Source of the DNA: an uncultured Clostridia bacterium
GTDB taxonomy: Bacteria; Bacillota; Clostridia; TANB77; UBA1234
DNA: 53,982 bases
Assembly (NCBI GenBank): GCA_947164995.1
Contig: CAMUYU010000004.1
Coordinates: forward strand, 1-53,982
Direction: 5' to 3'
The position numbers and the translations under genes are program-made. The notes beneath the pieces are model-generated. The model was not told the DNA's origin. It was given only the letters and a program-made list of their open reading frames with translations, and searched no databases. Positions 44,846 to 53,930 of this stretch are shown one piece after another (position 1 is the first letter of the stretch; each line of letters starts with the position of its first letter).

Positions 44846-45973
44846 TTAATTTACTTTAATGTATCCTTTTCCTATTGGATCTACATATTTACCATTTTCC
44901 CTTACTTCAAAGTGAAGATGTGGACCTGTTGAATATCCTGTAGTTCCAACTTTCATTATTTCTTGTCCTGCTTTAACTTTATCTCCTACTTTAACTTCTA
45001 ATTTGCTTGAGTGAGCGTAAAGAGTGGTAATTCCACCACCATGGTCTATTACAACATAATTACCATATGCTGAATTATATTGAGCAACTATTACTGTTCC
45101 TGCAGCCGCAGCAACTACTGGTTTTCCATTTACTCCAGCTCCTGCTATATCTACACCTGTGTGAAGCTTATAAACCTTTAAAACTGGATGTAATCTATTG
45201 CCAAAAGGTGATGTAATTGTGTATGCGCCTGGAAGTGGCCATACCATTTTTCCACCAACATATTTCGTATTTTTGGCAGCCGCAGCAGCAATTTCTTTTG
45301 TAAGTTTATCTGCTTCTGCGTTCATTTTATCTACTGATTTTTCAAGTTCTTCATGATTTGTTTCTAATACGCTTAAATAATTTTTACGTTTCTCTTTTGT
45401 GGTATTTAGTGCTGCAAGTTTAACTTCTAAACTTTCTTTAAGTGATGCCAAATTCTGTTTTTGTTCATCTAATTGAGCTTTTTTCTCTTCAAGTGCTATT
45501 CTTTGCCTTTCTAACATATTGATAAGTTCTGTATCATAAGCAACTACTTTTTCTATTGCTTTTTCCATATACATCCTATCTGGTTCATTGTCAATTTTAG
45601 ACACTGATTCTTCTAAAGAAACACTTCCCACTTTGTAATATGCTACCATTCTGTCTTTTCTAAGCTCATAGTTTTTATCATATTCAGCTTGTTTTACTTG
45701 TATATCTGCTTCAGTATTTTTGATATTACCTTCTACTGTTGAAATTTGTTTTCTTGTGCTTTCTATCTCATTTTCAGTAGTATTAATTGATGTTTCAAGA
45801 TTGTTAATTTCACCTAAAACATTTTTTTGCTCTTTTTCATTTTGTTTAATTTGATTTTTAGTATCTGTTATTTGTTGCTTTGTATTCTTTAATTGCTCCT
45901 CTTTCGTCGCAGCAATTGAAAATGTAGGTAATAGCATAGATACTACTAACATAAAACAAATTAACTTTTTCAT
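44846..45973 (-). CDS. Murein hydrolase (EnvC-like), coiled coil plus M23 domain
   Basis: A 375-residue exported protein. The signal peptide is KKLICFMLVVSMLLPTFSIAA. A long coiled coil spans about residues 25-230 (KQQITDTKNQIKQNEKEQ and onward). The C-terminal LytM/M23 domain has HTGVDIAGAG and GPHLHFEVR, the H-x3-D and H-x-H zinc ligands, so it should be an active endopeptidase. The layout is that of EnvC/PcsB partners of FtsEX, which cut septal peptidoglycan when activated through FtsX. It directly follows ftsX, 49 bases away, supporting that role. AAGGTG precedes the ATG. Confidence 0.92.
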   Translation of the reverse strand: MKKLICFMLVVSMLLPTFSIAATKEEQLKNTKQQITDTKNQIKQNEKEQKNVLGEINNLETSINTTENEIESTRKQISTVEGNIKNTEADIQVKQAEYDKNYELRKDRMVAYYKVGSVSLEESVSKIDNEPDRMYMEKAIEKVVAYDTELINMLERQRIALEEKKAQLDEQKQNLASLKESLEVKLAALNTTKEKRKNYLSVLETNHEELEKSVDKMNAEADKLTKEIAAAAAKNTKYVGGKMVWPLPGAYTITSPFGNRLHPVLKVYKLHTGVDIAGAGVNGKPVVAAAAGTVIVAQYNSAYGNYVVIDHGGGITTLYAHSSKLEVKVGDKVKAGQEIMKVGTTGYSTGPHLHFEVRENGKYVDPIGKGYIKVN

Positions 45974-46022
45974 TGGTAACTTTCACCTTCTTTTCTTGCG
46001 GAACAATTTGCGTTCCATAACT

Positions 46023-46910
46023 TTAAACATCTAAGTATCTCTTCATCGATGCAGTGCTTCCTACCATTCCTATAAATATACCAATTGATACTAGTATAAT
46101 TAATAAGTTTTGATATAACACGTCAAAAGATATAAAACTAAAACCATTTTCTAGTGTTGTCATTGAACGAATAAATGCAGGATATGCAAAATTAATTAAC
46201 AGCATTGTAAGTCCAACAGCTACAAGTCCTGTAAATACTCCTTGTATTGCAAAGGGAGCTCTAATAAAATTATTCTTTGCTCCAACATATTTCATGATAG
46301 ATATTTCTTTTCTCTTTGAGAACATCATTAGTTTTGTAGTATTCATCATTAAGAAAATTGAAAATTCAACTATATAAATAACCGCAACAATTGCAATAGC
46401 TTTATATATTTCTGCATCTCTTGCCTTTTCTGCTGCATATTTATTTACTGTTATTTCTTCTATTCCATTTTGCTTGCTAATACTATTAACTATGACATCT
46501 ACAAGCGATACATCATCAAAAGTAATAACAAAATATGCAGGATAAATTGTTTTTAAAACTTCATCCGAAAAGCCTTCTACCATAATTGGATTCATACTTT
46601 TAGCAAGATTAATTGCATAATCTTTATCTCTATATGTATTTGATGTAACACCAACTATATTTTCTATTTCATATCCAACTTTTTTAGCATCTTCATCAGA
46701 CATATTAACATCAACATATGCTACGATATTTGAACTTCTATCTTTTGTATCATCAATTAGTTTATTTTCATTAACATATACAAGATATGCAACAGCTATT
46801 AATAGCATTGTAGCAAACATCGTGCCTAACGAAATTAAAGTGTTTTTAATATCTTTTCTCATACCATGAAAAGAATCTTTAATAAGATAACCCATTGTAT
46901 TAAAACTCAT
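46023..46910 (-). CDS. ftsX: Cell division protein FtsX
   Basis: A 295-residue membrane protein of the FtsEX ABC-type complex, which transmits FtsE ATPase activity to a murein hydrolase. Four membrane segments are seen: one near residue 30 (ATMLLIAVAYLVYV), then three in the C-terminal half (IYKAIAIVAVIYIVEFSIF, VFTGLVAVGLTMLLI and LLIILVSIGIFIGMVG). A large extracellular loop lies between the first and second segments. SKRKEISIMKYVGAKNNFIR is the family block. It begins two bases after the ftsE stop codon, with its AGGTG site inside ftsE, so it is translationally coupled. Confidence 0.95.
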   Translation of the reverse strand: MSFNTMGYLIKDSFHGMRKDIKNTLISLGTMFATMLLIAVAYLVYVNENKLIDDTKDRSSNIVAYVDVNMSDEDAKKVGYEIENIVGVTSNTYRDKDYAINLAKSMNPIMVEGFSDEVLKTIYPAYFVITFDDVSLVDVIVNSISKQNGIEEITVNKYAAEKARDAEIYKAIAIVAVIYIVEFSIFLMMNTTKLMMFSKRKEISIMKYVGAKNNFIRAPFAIQGVFTGLVAVGLTMLLINFAYPAFIRSMTTLENGFSFISFDVLYQNLLIILVSIGIFIGMVGSTASMKRYLDV

Positions 46911-46912
46911 AG

Positions 46913-47683
46913 CTAAACACCTGCCTTTCTTCTAGACCAAGGAAAGTTGTGTTTGCTTAAATGAGAATAGTCTGTAGGATTTTCCATAATTCCATTGCCA
47001 TGTTCTTCTATATATCCGCCAGTTTCTTTATCGCTGACAACCATACCATTTTTAATTGCAATAACTCTCTTTTGCATTTTATCTACTATGTCTTTTGCGT
47101 GTGTTGCAACAACAACTGTAGTACCTCTACGATTGATATCAGATAATAAGCTCATAATCTCCCATGCAGTTTCTGGATCTAGGTTTCCTGTAGGTTCATC
47201 AGCAATTAGTACAGAAGGATTATTAACTATTGCACGTGCTACTGCAACTCTTTGTTGTTCTCCTCCTGAAAGCTGGTCTGGATAAACATCTGCTTTATCT
47301 AATAATCCTACTAGAGATAAAACATTTGGTACTTGTCTTTTAATAACTTTTGGATCTGCTTCTATAACACGCATTGCATATGCAACATTTTCATATACTG
47401 TTTTATCTGGAAGAAGTCTAAAATCTTGGAAAACAATTCCCATGCTTCTTCTAAGATTTGGAATTCTTCTTTTTGAAATTCTAGTAATATCTATACCATT
47501 TACAAAGATATGTCCACTATTAGGTTCAACTTCTTTCATTATCATCTTCATAAGTGTAGATTTACCACAACCGCTTGCACCAACAATGAAAACAAACTCC
47601 CCTTTTTCTATATACAAACTTGTATTATTGACGGCTGCAATGCCGGTTGAATACACCTTTGTAACATTTCTAAACTCTATCAT
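46913..47683 (-). CDS. ftsE: Cell division ATP-binding protein FtsE
   Basis: The 256-residue ATPase of the FtsEX complex. The Walker A motif is GASGCGKST, the ABC signature is LSGGEQQRVAVARA, and Walker B is VLIADEPTGNLDP. The switch His is in VVVATHAKDIVD. It is about 28 residues longer than usual because of a C-terminal tail (IEEHGNGIMENPTDYSHLSK). GGAGG precedes the ATG. It is first of a three-gene operon with ftsX and the M23 hydrolase. Confidence 0.95.
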   Translation of the reverse strand: MIEFRNVTKVYSTGIAAVNNTSLYIEKGEFVFIVGASGCGKSTLMKMIMKEVEPNSGHIFVNGIDITRISKRRIPNLRRSMGIVFQDFRLLPDKTVYENVAYAMRVIEADPKVIKRQVPNVLSLVGLLDKADVYPDQLSGGEQQRVAVARAIVNNPSVLIADEPTGNLDPETAWEIMSLLSDINRRGTTVVVATHAKDIVDKMQKRVIAIKNGMVVSDKETGGYIEEHGNGIMENPTDYSHLSKHNFPWSRRKAGV

Positions 47684-47771
47684 TTATATCCTCCAAATAA
47701 TATTACTTTTGGTTGCTTTTTTTGCTTGATTTATGTATACTTTCTTGTGATGCGCCCATTTAATCACTATG

Positions 47772-47800
47772 ATTGTAACAATAGAATGCATATTAATCAA
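47772..47800 (-). promoter_or_regulatory. Promoter of the ftsEX operon
   Basis: On the minus strand, TTGATT (47795-47800) and TACAAT (47772-47777) are spaced by 17 bases, about 90 bases before the ftsE ATG. Confidence 0.55.
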
Positions 47801-47852
47801 CATTTAGACCTAATAAGTCACAAAAAAGTTACAATCTAGTAATGTTTAGAGG

Positions 47853-47888
47853 AAAAAAGAGAACTTTGTGTTTTCCAAAGTTCTCCCT
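47853..47888 (-). terminator. Terminator after the transketolase genes
   Basis: The 10-bp stem GAGAACTTTG / CAAAGTTCTC (47859-47868, 47876-47885) is followed on the minus strand by TTTTTTCC. Confidence 0.87.
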
Positions 47889-47896
47889 TTTAATTT

Positions 47897-48877
47897 TTAT
47901 CCTTTTACAACTTTTATAATATCTTCTGCAACTAATCCTTCTTTTTCAAGAAGTTCATGCCATTTGCCTGAACCACCAAATTTATCTTTAACACCCATTC
48001 TTGTAACTTTTACAGGGTAATTTTCAGATAAAACTTCACAAACAGCAGAACCCAATCCGCCTATTACACTGTGATCTTCAATAGTTATAATTTTGTTAGT
48101 TTCTTTGGCGCATTTTATTATTGCTTCTTCATCAATTGGCTTAATTGTGTGGATATCTAAAACTCTAACATTTATTCCTTCTTTTAAAAGACTTTCTCTT
48201 GCTTTTAATGCTTCTTGAACTTCAACACCAGTTGCAATTATTGTTGCATCTTTTCCACTTCCATGAATTACCGCTTTTCCAAATTCAAATTTAGGCTTTA
48301 TATTTCTTTTTTGAATTTTTGTAGTTTCTTTTTCATCAAATCCATTAACAATTATTTCCGCATTTTCACCATATATATTTTCAACTTTGGGTCTAGTTAA
48401 TCTTAAATAAACAGGGCCTTCATACTTTGATGCAAAGTCAACTGCCCACTTTGTTTCTTCTTCATCACAAGGAGAAAGCACTACCATATTTGGCATTGTA
48501 CGCATTAAACTAATATCTTCTATTGCTTGGTGTGATGCACCATCTTCTCCAACAGTGAGGCCTGCATGAGTACCTACTACTTTTACATTTAATTTTGGAT
48601 ATGCTATTGCATTACGAACTTGTTCATAAGCTCTTCCACAAGCAAAAATTGCAAATGTACTTGCAAAAGGAACTTTACCAGAAATAACGAGTCCTGCTGC
48701 AGTTCCCATCATATCTTGTTCTGCAATTCCCATATCAAAAAATCTTTTTGGATATTCTTTTTTAAAATGTTTTGTCATTGTTGCACCTGCTAAATCAGCA
48801 TCTAAAACAACAATGTTTTTATTCTTCTTTCCAAGCTTTGCAAGCTCTTCACCATAAGCTTCACGAGTTGCTTTCAT
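47897..48877 (-). CDS. Transketolase, C-terminal subunit
   Basis: A 326-residue subunit carrying the pyrimidine-binding and C-terminal domains of a split transketolase. FFDMGIAEQDMMGTAAGL holds the Glu that activates thiamine diphosphate. THAGLTVGEDGASHQAIED and the C-terminal TIEDHSVIGGLGSAV are typical. Together with the N-terminal subunit just upstream it moves two-carbon units between pentose phosphate pathway sugars. GAGGTG precedes the ATG, and only 14 bases separate it from its partner gene. Confidence 0.94.
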   Translation of the reverse strand: MKATREAYGEELAKLGKKNKNIVVLDADLAGATMTKHFKKEYPKRFFDMGIAEQDMMGTAAGLVISGKVPFASTFAIFACGRAYEQVRNAIAYPKLNVKVVGTHAGLTVGEDGASHQAIEDISLMRTMPNMVVLSPCDEEETKWAVDFASKYEGPVYLRLTRPKVENIYGENAEIIVNGFDEKETTKIQKRNIKPKFEFGKAVIHGSGKDATIIATGVEVQEALKARESLLKEGINVRVLDIHTIKPIDEEAIIKCAKETNKIITIEDHSVIGGLGSAVCEVLSENYPVKVTRMGVKDKFGGSGKWHELLEKEGLVAEDIIKVVKG

Positions 48878-48891
48878 TTAATCACCTCATT

Positions 48892-49686
48892 TCATGCAAG
48901 TTCTTTCATAGCATTTTCATATTGTTCTTCATTTGGTGCTTTTCCATGCCAGCTAACTTGATTTTCCATAAAGCTTACGCCTTTTCCCTTAACTGTTTTT
49001 GCTATTATCATATTTGGCTTTTTACTTTTTTTAGCTTTTTCAATTGCTTCATTTATTTGATTAAAATCATGTCCATCAATTACTTGCACATTCCATCCAA
49101 ACGCTTTAAACTTTTTATCTAGTGGTTTGCTTTTCATAACCTCATCATTTGTTCCATCAATTTGCAAACCATTATTATCTAAAAATGCAATTACATTATT
49201 AAGTTTATAATGTGCTGAAGTCATTGCTGCTTCCCAAACTTGCCCTTCAGCAATTTCTCCATCACCTAAAATAACATATATTTTGCTATCTTTATCTTTG
49301 TTTAATTTGTAACCCATTGCAATTCCATTTGCAATAGAAAGTCCTTGTCCTAATGACCCTGAAGAAACATCCACTTTATCTAGTTTTCTAGATGAAGGAT
49401 GACCTTGAAGCCTTGTGTTATATTTTCTAAAAGTTTTTAACTCTTCTTTAGGTATTTCACCTTTTTCTGCAAGTACTGCATAAAGAGCTGCAGAAGCATG
49501 TCCCTTAGATAATACAACTTTGTCGTTTTCATTTTTGTGATTAAAATAAATCGTAGTTAGAATATCTGCACAAGATAGAGCTCCTCCAGGGTGCCCAGAC
49601 TGAGCTTCATATATTTGAATAAGTATATCTTTTCTAACTTCTTTAGAGGTTTTTGTTAGGTTGATAATTATTTCTTGAGATAACAT
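48892..49686 (-). CDS. Transketolase, N-terminal subunit
   Basis: The 264-residue thiamine diphosphate-binding half of a split transketolase. YEAQSGHPGGALSCADILT opens the fold. GDGEIAEGQVWEAAMTSAHY is the ThDP motif beginning GDG, and its downstream NN occurs in AFLDNNGLQIDG. Split transketolases are common in archaea and clostridia. AAAGGAG precedes the ATG. It follows csaB by 10 bases on the same strand. Confidence 0.94.
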   Translation of the reverse strand: MLSQEIIINLTKTSKEVRKDILIQIYEAQSGHPGGALSCADILTTIYFNHKNENDKVVLSKGHASAALYAVLAEKGEIPKEELKTFRKYNTRLQGHPSSRKLDKVDVSSGSLGQGLSIANGIAMGYKLNKDKDSKIYVILGDGEIAEGQVWEAAMTSAHYKLNNVIAFLDNNGLQIDGTNDEVMKSKPLDKKFKAFGWNVQVIDGHDFNQINEAIEKAKKSKKPNMIIAKTVKGKGVSFMENQVSWHGKAPNEEQYENAMKELA

Positions 49687-49696
49687 TTTTTCTCCT

Positions 49697-50785
49697 TTAC
49701 GAAATCTCAGCGATTATACGCTCTAGTGTAGCTTCGCCAGCTTCTTTAAATTCTTTAATTTTTTCTTCGTAATTGCAGTTTCCTTCTTGAAGCATTCTTC
49801 CAACTTCATCTGCAATCTTTTTACTATCTATTTCTTCGTAGGTACAAACCGCATTGGAATCTAACATATCCATAAATCCATCAACTTTTGGATCATAAGA
49901 AATACCTATTGTTGGCACATTGCTTATTGATGAAAAAATAAGTGAATGTAATCTTACACCAATGTTTACATTCATTCTTCCCATAGCACCTAAAATTTCA
50001 GATGGCAAATATCTGTTGGGCATAAGCGTACATTTATCTTCGTGTTTCATTTTATGCATTATTATTTTACTAATTTCTGCATCTTTAGGTTTATGAAATG
50101 GGAAAAACACGATTCTTGCATTGTATCTTTCAACTATTAAATCACAAGTTTCTGCGAGTTTGTCCGTTCTATCTTTGTCTTTCCATTCTCTAACTGAAAT
50201 ACCAATTAATTTTTCGTTATCTTGTAGATTAAGAACGTTATCATTTATTATCTTATCTATTCTTTCTTTTGCTGGAGGTTTCATCATAAAAATCATATCT
50301 GATGAGAAAACTATTTTGTTTTCTTTTATTCCAATTTTTTTGGCGTATTCAATTGCTTGATTATCTCTCATTCCAACAAACTTAACACTCTTTTTATTTA
50401 AAATACCTTTTGTCATTCTACGATAAAATTTTGTATCGATTGGACCCATTCCCTGATATGCAACAACTACTTTTTTTCTATATAACTGAGCAAGCTTTAT
50501 GATACCTAAATAGTACCAAATACTTTTTTTGCTTGTTATATCTTGAAACAAAGTACCACCACCAGAGATTACTAAGTCAGCTTTTTTTATTGCTTTTGTG
50601 ATTTCTTTTAGTTTATATCTATCGTATGCATGAACATTATATAATTCTTTAGTTTTATCTGGATTTGAAGATAATACTGTAAGAGAGCAATCTCTTTTTG
50701 CAAGAAGAGTAGCCATCGTTTCAATCATTGCTTCATCGCCAGTATTATTAAAGCCATAATACCCTGAAATTAAAATATTTTTCAA
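49697..50785 (-). CDS. csaB: Polysaccharide pyruvyl transferase CsaB
   Basis: A 362-residue pyruvyltransferase that adds ketal pyruvate to the secondary cell-wall polymer. SLH domains need that modification for binding. The N terminus KNILISGYYGFNNTGDEAMI is the family hallmark. Other blocks are DLVISGGGTLFQD, VAYQGMGPI and GVRLHSLIFSS. I chose TTG at 50785, seven bases after AGGAG; the GTG at 50794 overlaps that site. It begins just after rnc. With the SLH protein at 26898 and the TagA-like enzyme at 20206 it makes a coherent S-layer anchoring set. Confidence 0.92.
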   Translation of the reverse strand: MKNILISGYYGFNNTGDEAMIETMATLLAKRDCSLTVLSSNPDKTKELYNVHAYDRYKLKEITKAIKKADLVISGGGTLFQDITSKKSIWYYLGIIKLAQLYRKKVVVAYQGMGPIDTKFYRRMTKGILNKKSVKFVGMRDNQAIEYAKKIGIKENKIVFSSDMIFMMKPPAKERIDKIINDNVLNLQDNEKLIGISVREWKDKDRTDKLAETCDLIVERYNARIVFFPFHKPKDAEISKIIMHKMKHEDKCTLMPNRYLPSEILGAMGRMNVNIGVRLHSLIFSSISNVPTIGISYDPKVDGFMDMLDSNAVCTYEEIDSKKIADEVGRMLQEGNCNYEEKIKEFKEAGEATLERIIAEIS

Positions 50786-50796
50786 AGCAATCACTC

Positions 50797-51465
50797 CTAT
50801 TTAGTTTGAATATGAAGAGCATTTTTTGCTGCATCCATTTCAGCTTCTTTTTTGCTTAGGCCTTCACCTTTTCCTAAAACTTCACCATTACACAAAACTT
50901 CAACATCAAATACTTTTGCATGGTCAGGTCCTCTTTCACCTATTAGTTTATACTCAATTTTAACGTTACCATGTACTTGAAGTTTTTCTTGTAATCTTGT
51001 TTTGTAATCTTTTCCACCATTTTTAATATAGTCCTCTATTTGAGGAATAATATTAGGAAGAATAAACTCTTTTGCATTTTCTATATTTGAGTCTAAATAA
51101 ATTGCTCCAATTGTAGCTTCTACACTATCTGCTAAAATTGAATTTCTATATCTACCATTTACTTTAGACTCACATTTTCCTACTCGTAAGAAATCACTAA
51201 AGCCAAACTTATTTGCCACTATACTTAAAGAATCTTCACAGACTGCATAAGCTCTAGTTTTAGTCATTTCTCCTTCTGGCATTCTAGGATACTTATTAAA
51301 AAGATATTCACTTGAAATTAATTCTAAAATTGCGTCACCTAAAAACTCCAGTCTTTCATTACTCTTTTTTCCTTTGTGCTCATTTGCATATGAAGTATGA
51401 TTCATAGCAGTTTCAATTAACTTTTTGTTTGTAAAAGTGTAGCCTATTTTTTCTTCTATTGTCAC
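50797..51465 (-). CDS. rnc: Ribonuclease III
   Basis: A 222-residue double-strand-specific endoribonuclease for rRNA and mRNA processing. The signature NERLEFLGDAILELI holds the metal-binding acidic residues, and a second set lies in ILADSVEATIGAIYLD. The C-terminal dsRNA-binding domain begins near DYKTRLQEKLQVHG and ends KKEAEMDAAKNAL. I chose GTG at 51465, seven bases after AAAGGAGG; an ATG at 51510 is upstream of that site. It lies downstream of acpP, beyond a terminator, with its own TATAAT at 51518-51523. Confidence 0.95.
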   Translation of the reverse strand: MTIEEKIGYTFTNKKLIETAMNHTSYANEHKGKKSNERLEFLGDAILELISSEYLFNKYPRMPEGEMTKTRAYAVCEDSLSIVANKFGFSDFLRVGKCESKVNGRYRNSILADSVEATIGAIYLDSNIENAKEFILPNIIPQIEDYIKNGGKDYKTRLQEKLQVHGNVKIEYKLIGERGPDHAKVFDVEVLCNGEVLGKGEGLSKKEAEMDAAKNALHIQTK

Positions 51466-51559
51466 CTTCTCGCCTCCTTTATTAGTGCCCTTTCGACTAG
51501 CAATAGTCATCGTAATTATTATACATCATTTTTATTAAAAAATATATAAAAACAAATAA

Positions 51560-51585
51560 AAAAAGCGTCGCACTTGCGACGCTAA
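51560..51585 (-). terminator. Terminator of acpP
   Basis: The 9-bp stem AGCGTCGCA / TGCGACGCT (51564-51572, 51575-51583) has a two-base gap. On the minus strand it is followed by TTTTTTTATTTG. Confidence 0.88.
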
Positions 51586-51595
51586 AAAAGCTATT

Positions 51596-51835
51596 TTATT
51601 GATTACTTTTGATATATTCTATTACATCACCAACTGTAGCAATTTTTTCTGCTTCACTATCTGGAATTTGAAGATCAAATTCTTCTTCAAGAGCCATAAT
51701 AAGCTCAACGATATCCAAAGAATCTGCTCCTAAATCATCGATAAAAGAAGTTTCTGGATTAATTGCTTCATCTTCAACGCCAAGTTGGTCAACAATTACC
51801 TCTTTAACTTTTTCAAATATTGCATCTGGATTCAT
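51596..51835 (-). CDS. acpP: Acyl carrier protein
   Basis: The 79-residue carrier of fatty acyl chains in fatty acid synthesis. The phosphopantetheine serine is in [20 protein letters not shown], the canonical DSL motif. I chose the ATG at 51835; the GTG at 51844 is part of the binding site AAAGGGTG. The gene lies downstream of plsX with a 218-base gap holding its own promoter. Confidence 0.96.
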   Translation of the reverse strand: MNPDAIFEKVKEVIVDQLGVEDEAINPETSFIDDLGADSLDIVELIMALEEEFDLQIPDSEAEKIATVGDVIEYIKSNQ

Positions 51836-51942
51836 TAAATTCACCCTTTCTTTTTGAATCTGTATTTAAAACAATAAACTATTTTAATATCGGTATTTTA
51901 TTAAAATGTAGTCTACAAATTGGTATTCGCACTACCATTATT

Positions 51943-51971
51943 ACAATAATATATAATTAAATTATTGTCAA
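51943..51971 (-). promoter_or_regulatory. Promoter of acpP with possible operator
   Basis: On the minus strand, a perfect TTGACA (51966-51971) lies 17 bases before TATTGT (51943-51948). Just downstream, over the expected start, is the small inverted repeat TGGTA / TACCA (51921-51937 region), which could bind a lipid-synthesis regulator. It does not match the FapR consensus well. Confidence 0.5.
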
Positions 51972-52052
51972 TTATATTTATTTATTTTTCATAAAATTCT
52001 TTGCAAAAACGTGTAAAAAATGCTGCAAAATAGCGACTTTAAGCACCTTTTA

Positions 52053-53072
52053 TTATTCTGTAATTGCTTGTTTAATTGTCTCTACAACTTGTCCTTTTAC
52101 AAAATTTTCTGCTTGCTTTAATACAATTTTTACATCCTTTTCTTTACCACTTCCATGACATTTTACAATAGGTTTTTGCACACCTAAAAGCAATGCTCCA
52201 CCATATTCAGAATAATCTATTCTCTTTTTAAAAGAATCAACTGCGCCAGATAATTTTAAAAGTCCAGCACCAATTTTTCTAAAAAATGTACTACTAAATT
52301 CTTCTTTAATCATCTTACCAATTGTAAGTCCAATTCCTTCTGCAGTTTTTAATGCAACATTTCCAGAAAATCCATCTGCAACAACTACTGAAGCTTTACC
52401 TGAAAACATGTCTCTTCCTTCGATATTTCCAATAAAATTAATATTTTTTTGCTCTTTTAATAATTCATAACTTTCTTTTGTAAGAGTAGTTCCTTTTTCT
52501 TCTTCTTCACCAATATTTAATAATCCAACTGCTGGCTCTTTAAATCCAAAAGCTTTTTCCATATAAATGCTTCCCATTATACCAAATTGAAGTAAATTAA
52601 TTGGCTTGCAATTTGTGTTTGCTCCAGCATCTAATAAAAGCACTCCTTTATGATCTATTGTTGGAAGAATTCCACAAAGCGCCGGTCTATCTATTCCTTT
52701 GATTCTACCAACTTTAAGAAGTCCTCCCACCATAAGTGCACCTGTACTTCCTGCAGAAATAAAGCAATCTCCTTCATCTTTTTTTAGCATTTCAAATCCT
52801 ATATTCATTGAAGAATCTGGTTTAGCTTTTAAAGCTTCTGTTGGTGACTCATGATTTGTTACAACTTCAGTTGCATTTTTTATAAACAATCTATCTGATA
52901 TTTCTTCTAAATTTTTATTGTAGAATTTCTTAATTTTTTCTTTTATTATTTCTTCATTTCCAATCATTGTTATTTTAGTGTCAGAATCTAAATTTTTAAT
53001 TCCTTCAATAGCTCCTTTTATAAATTCATCCGGAGCATTGTCGCCACCCATAACGTCTAATAATATATTCAT
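52053..53072 (-). CDS. plsX: Phosphate acyltransferase PlsX
   Basis: A 339-residue enzyme that makes acyl-phosphate from acyl-ACP, the first step of phospholipid synthesis with PlsY. The start NILLDVMGGDNAPDEFIKGA, the block SAGSTGALMVGGLLKVGRI and DGFSGNVALKTAEG are characteristic. AAAGGG precedes the ATG. It lies upstream of acpP, as in many Bacillota, but fapR and fabD are not adjacent here. Confidence 0.96.
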   Translation of the reverse strand: MNILLDVMGGDNAPDEFIKGAIEGIKNLDSDTKITMIGNEEIIKEKIKKFYNKNLEEISDRLFIKNATEVVTNHESPTEALKAKPDSSMNIGFEMLKKDEGDCFISAGSTGALMVGGLLKVGRIKGIDRPALCGILPTIDHKGVLLLDAGANTNCKPINLLQFGIMGSIYMEKAFGFKEPAVGLLNIGEEEEKGTTLTKESYELLKEQKNINFIGNIEGRDMFSGKASVVVADGFSGNVALKTAEGIGLTIGKMIKEEFSSTFFRKIGAGLLKLSGAVDSFKKRIDYSEYGGALLLGVQKPIVKCHGSGKEKDVKIVLKQAENFVKGQVVETIKQAITE

Positions 53073-53183
53073 AAAAATCCCTTTCGTTTTTAGCTTTCTA
53101 TTTAAACTACACTAAATAAAATTATATTATACACATATTTTGTTTTCAAGTAATTATACCAAATTGAAGGCTTAATTTTAGGC

Positions 53184-53220
53184 AAAAATAATGACGATTA
53201 TTATAATTATCGTCATTATT
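53184..53220 (-). terminator. Terminator of the 190-residue membrane protein gene
   Basis: The 12-bp stem AATAATGACGAT / ATCGTCATTATT (53187-53198, 53209-53220) has a T-rich tail on the minus strand. The stem begins at the gene's stop codon. Confidence 0.75.
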
Positions 53221-53792
53221 TAATAACCTATATTTCCTAGAGAATCCCTAACCTTGTAGTAAGATATATCTGGTGTATCTCTTACTACAATTAAAGTATT
53301 TTCTATTCTTGATACAATTGTATAACAGTTTTGATCTGGAGAACGCACAATATATCTATTAAAATTATTTCCACTAGTTTCTTTAACAAAGTCTGATTGT
53401 TTTGTTAGCATAATCAATTCGTGGTTAGCTTTGTTAATAAAATAACGTTGTTTTGCTGCCACACATTCTCTATTAAATGAACTTAAAGCTTTATCTCCAC
53501 TTTCATATTCTAGGTAAGTAATTTCTATATTTAATGTATCTATTTCTGCAGAAACTTTTACGTGCAATCCATCTCTTTCTACGGTATCAACAAATTCACC
53601 ACTTGTGTATTTTAATCCTGAAATAATGTAGTAATCGTTTGTAGCCATATAATTCATAAATTTTTCAGGTGTAATAGGACGCCTATATTCACAGGCCTTA
53701 AAGCCAAGTGTTACTAGCCCGGCAAATAATAAAACAAATATAACAAATATTTTAATTATCCTAATAACACTCACCTCTTCTTTAGTAGACAT
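53220..53792 (-). CDS. Small membrane-anchored protein of unknown function
   Basis: A protein of up to 190 residues. One N-terminal membrane helix (IIKIFVIFVLLFAGLVTLGF) is followed by an extracellular or lumenal part with alternating beta segments (IVRSPDQNCYTIVSRIENTL). I do not recognise a family. The start is uncertain. The ATG at 53792 has no binding site and lies only about 15 bases from the -10 box. A good AGAGGTGAG lies inside the frame near 53775, but no normal start codon follows it in frame. It has its own promoter and terminator. Confidence 0.6.
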   Translation of the reverse strand: MSTKEEVSVIRIIKIFVIFVLLFAGLVTLGFKACEYRRPITPEKFMNYMATNDYYIISGLKYTSGEFVDTVERDGLHVKVSAEIDTLNIEITYLEYESGDKALSSFNRECVAAKQRYFINKANHELIMLTKQSDFVKETSGNNFNRYIVRSPDQNCYTIVSRIENTLIVVRDTPDISYYKVRDSLGNIGY

Positions 53793-53806
53793 AATAACTT
53801 TATTGT

Positions 53807-53835
53807 ATTATACTTGAAAAACACAAATTTTTCAA
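53807..53835 (-). promoter_or_regulatory. Promoter of the 190-residue membrane protein gene
   Basis: On the minus strand, TTGAAA (53830-53835) and a perfect TATAAT (53807-53812) are spaced by 17 bases. The predicted start leaves almost no leader before the ATG at 53792. Confidence 0.7.
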
Positions 53836-53867
53836 CGATATGCAAAATTCGAAACATAAATTTAACA

Positions 53868-53908
53868 ATAAAAAAAGACCATATTTTTTAAAAAATATGG
53901 TCTAATTT
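53868..53908 (-). terminator. Terminator of tuf
   Basis: The 14-bp perfect stem AGACCATATTTTTT / AAAAAATATGGTCT (53876-53889, 53890-53903) is followed on the minus strand by TTTTTTTATTG. It probably folds with a small loop at the A/T centre. Confidence 0.85.
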
Positions 53909-53930
53909 TTTTATAAATTATTTATAAAAA

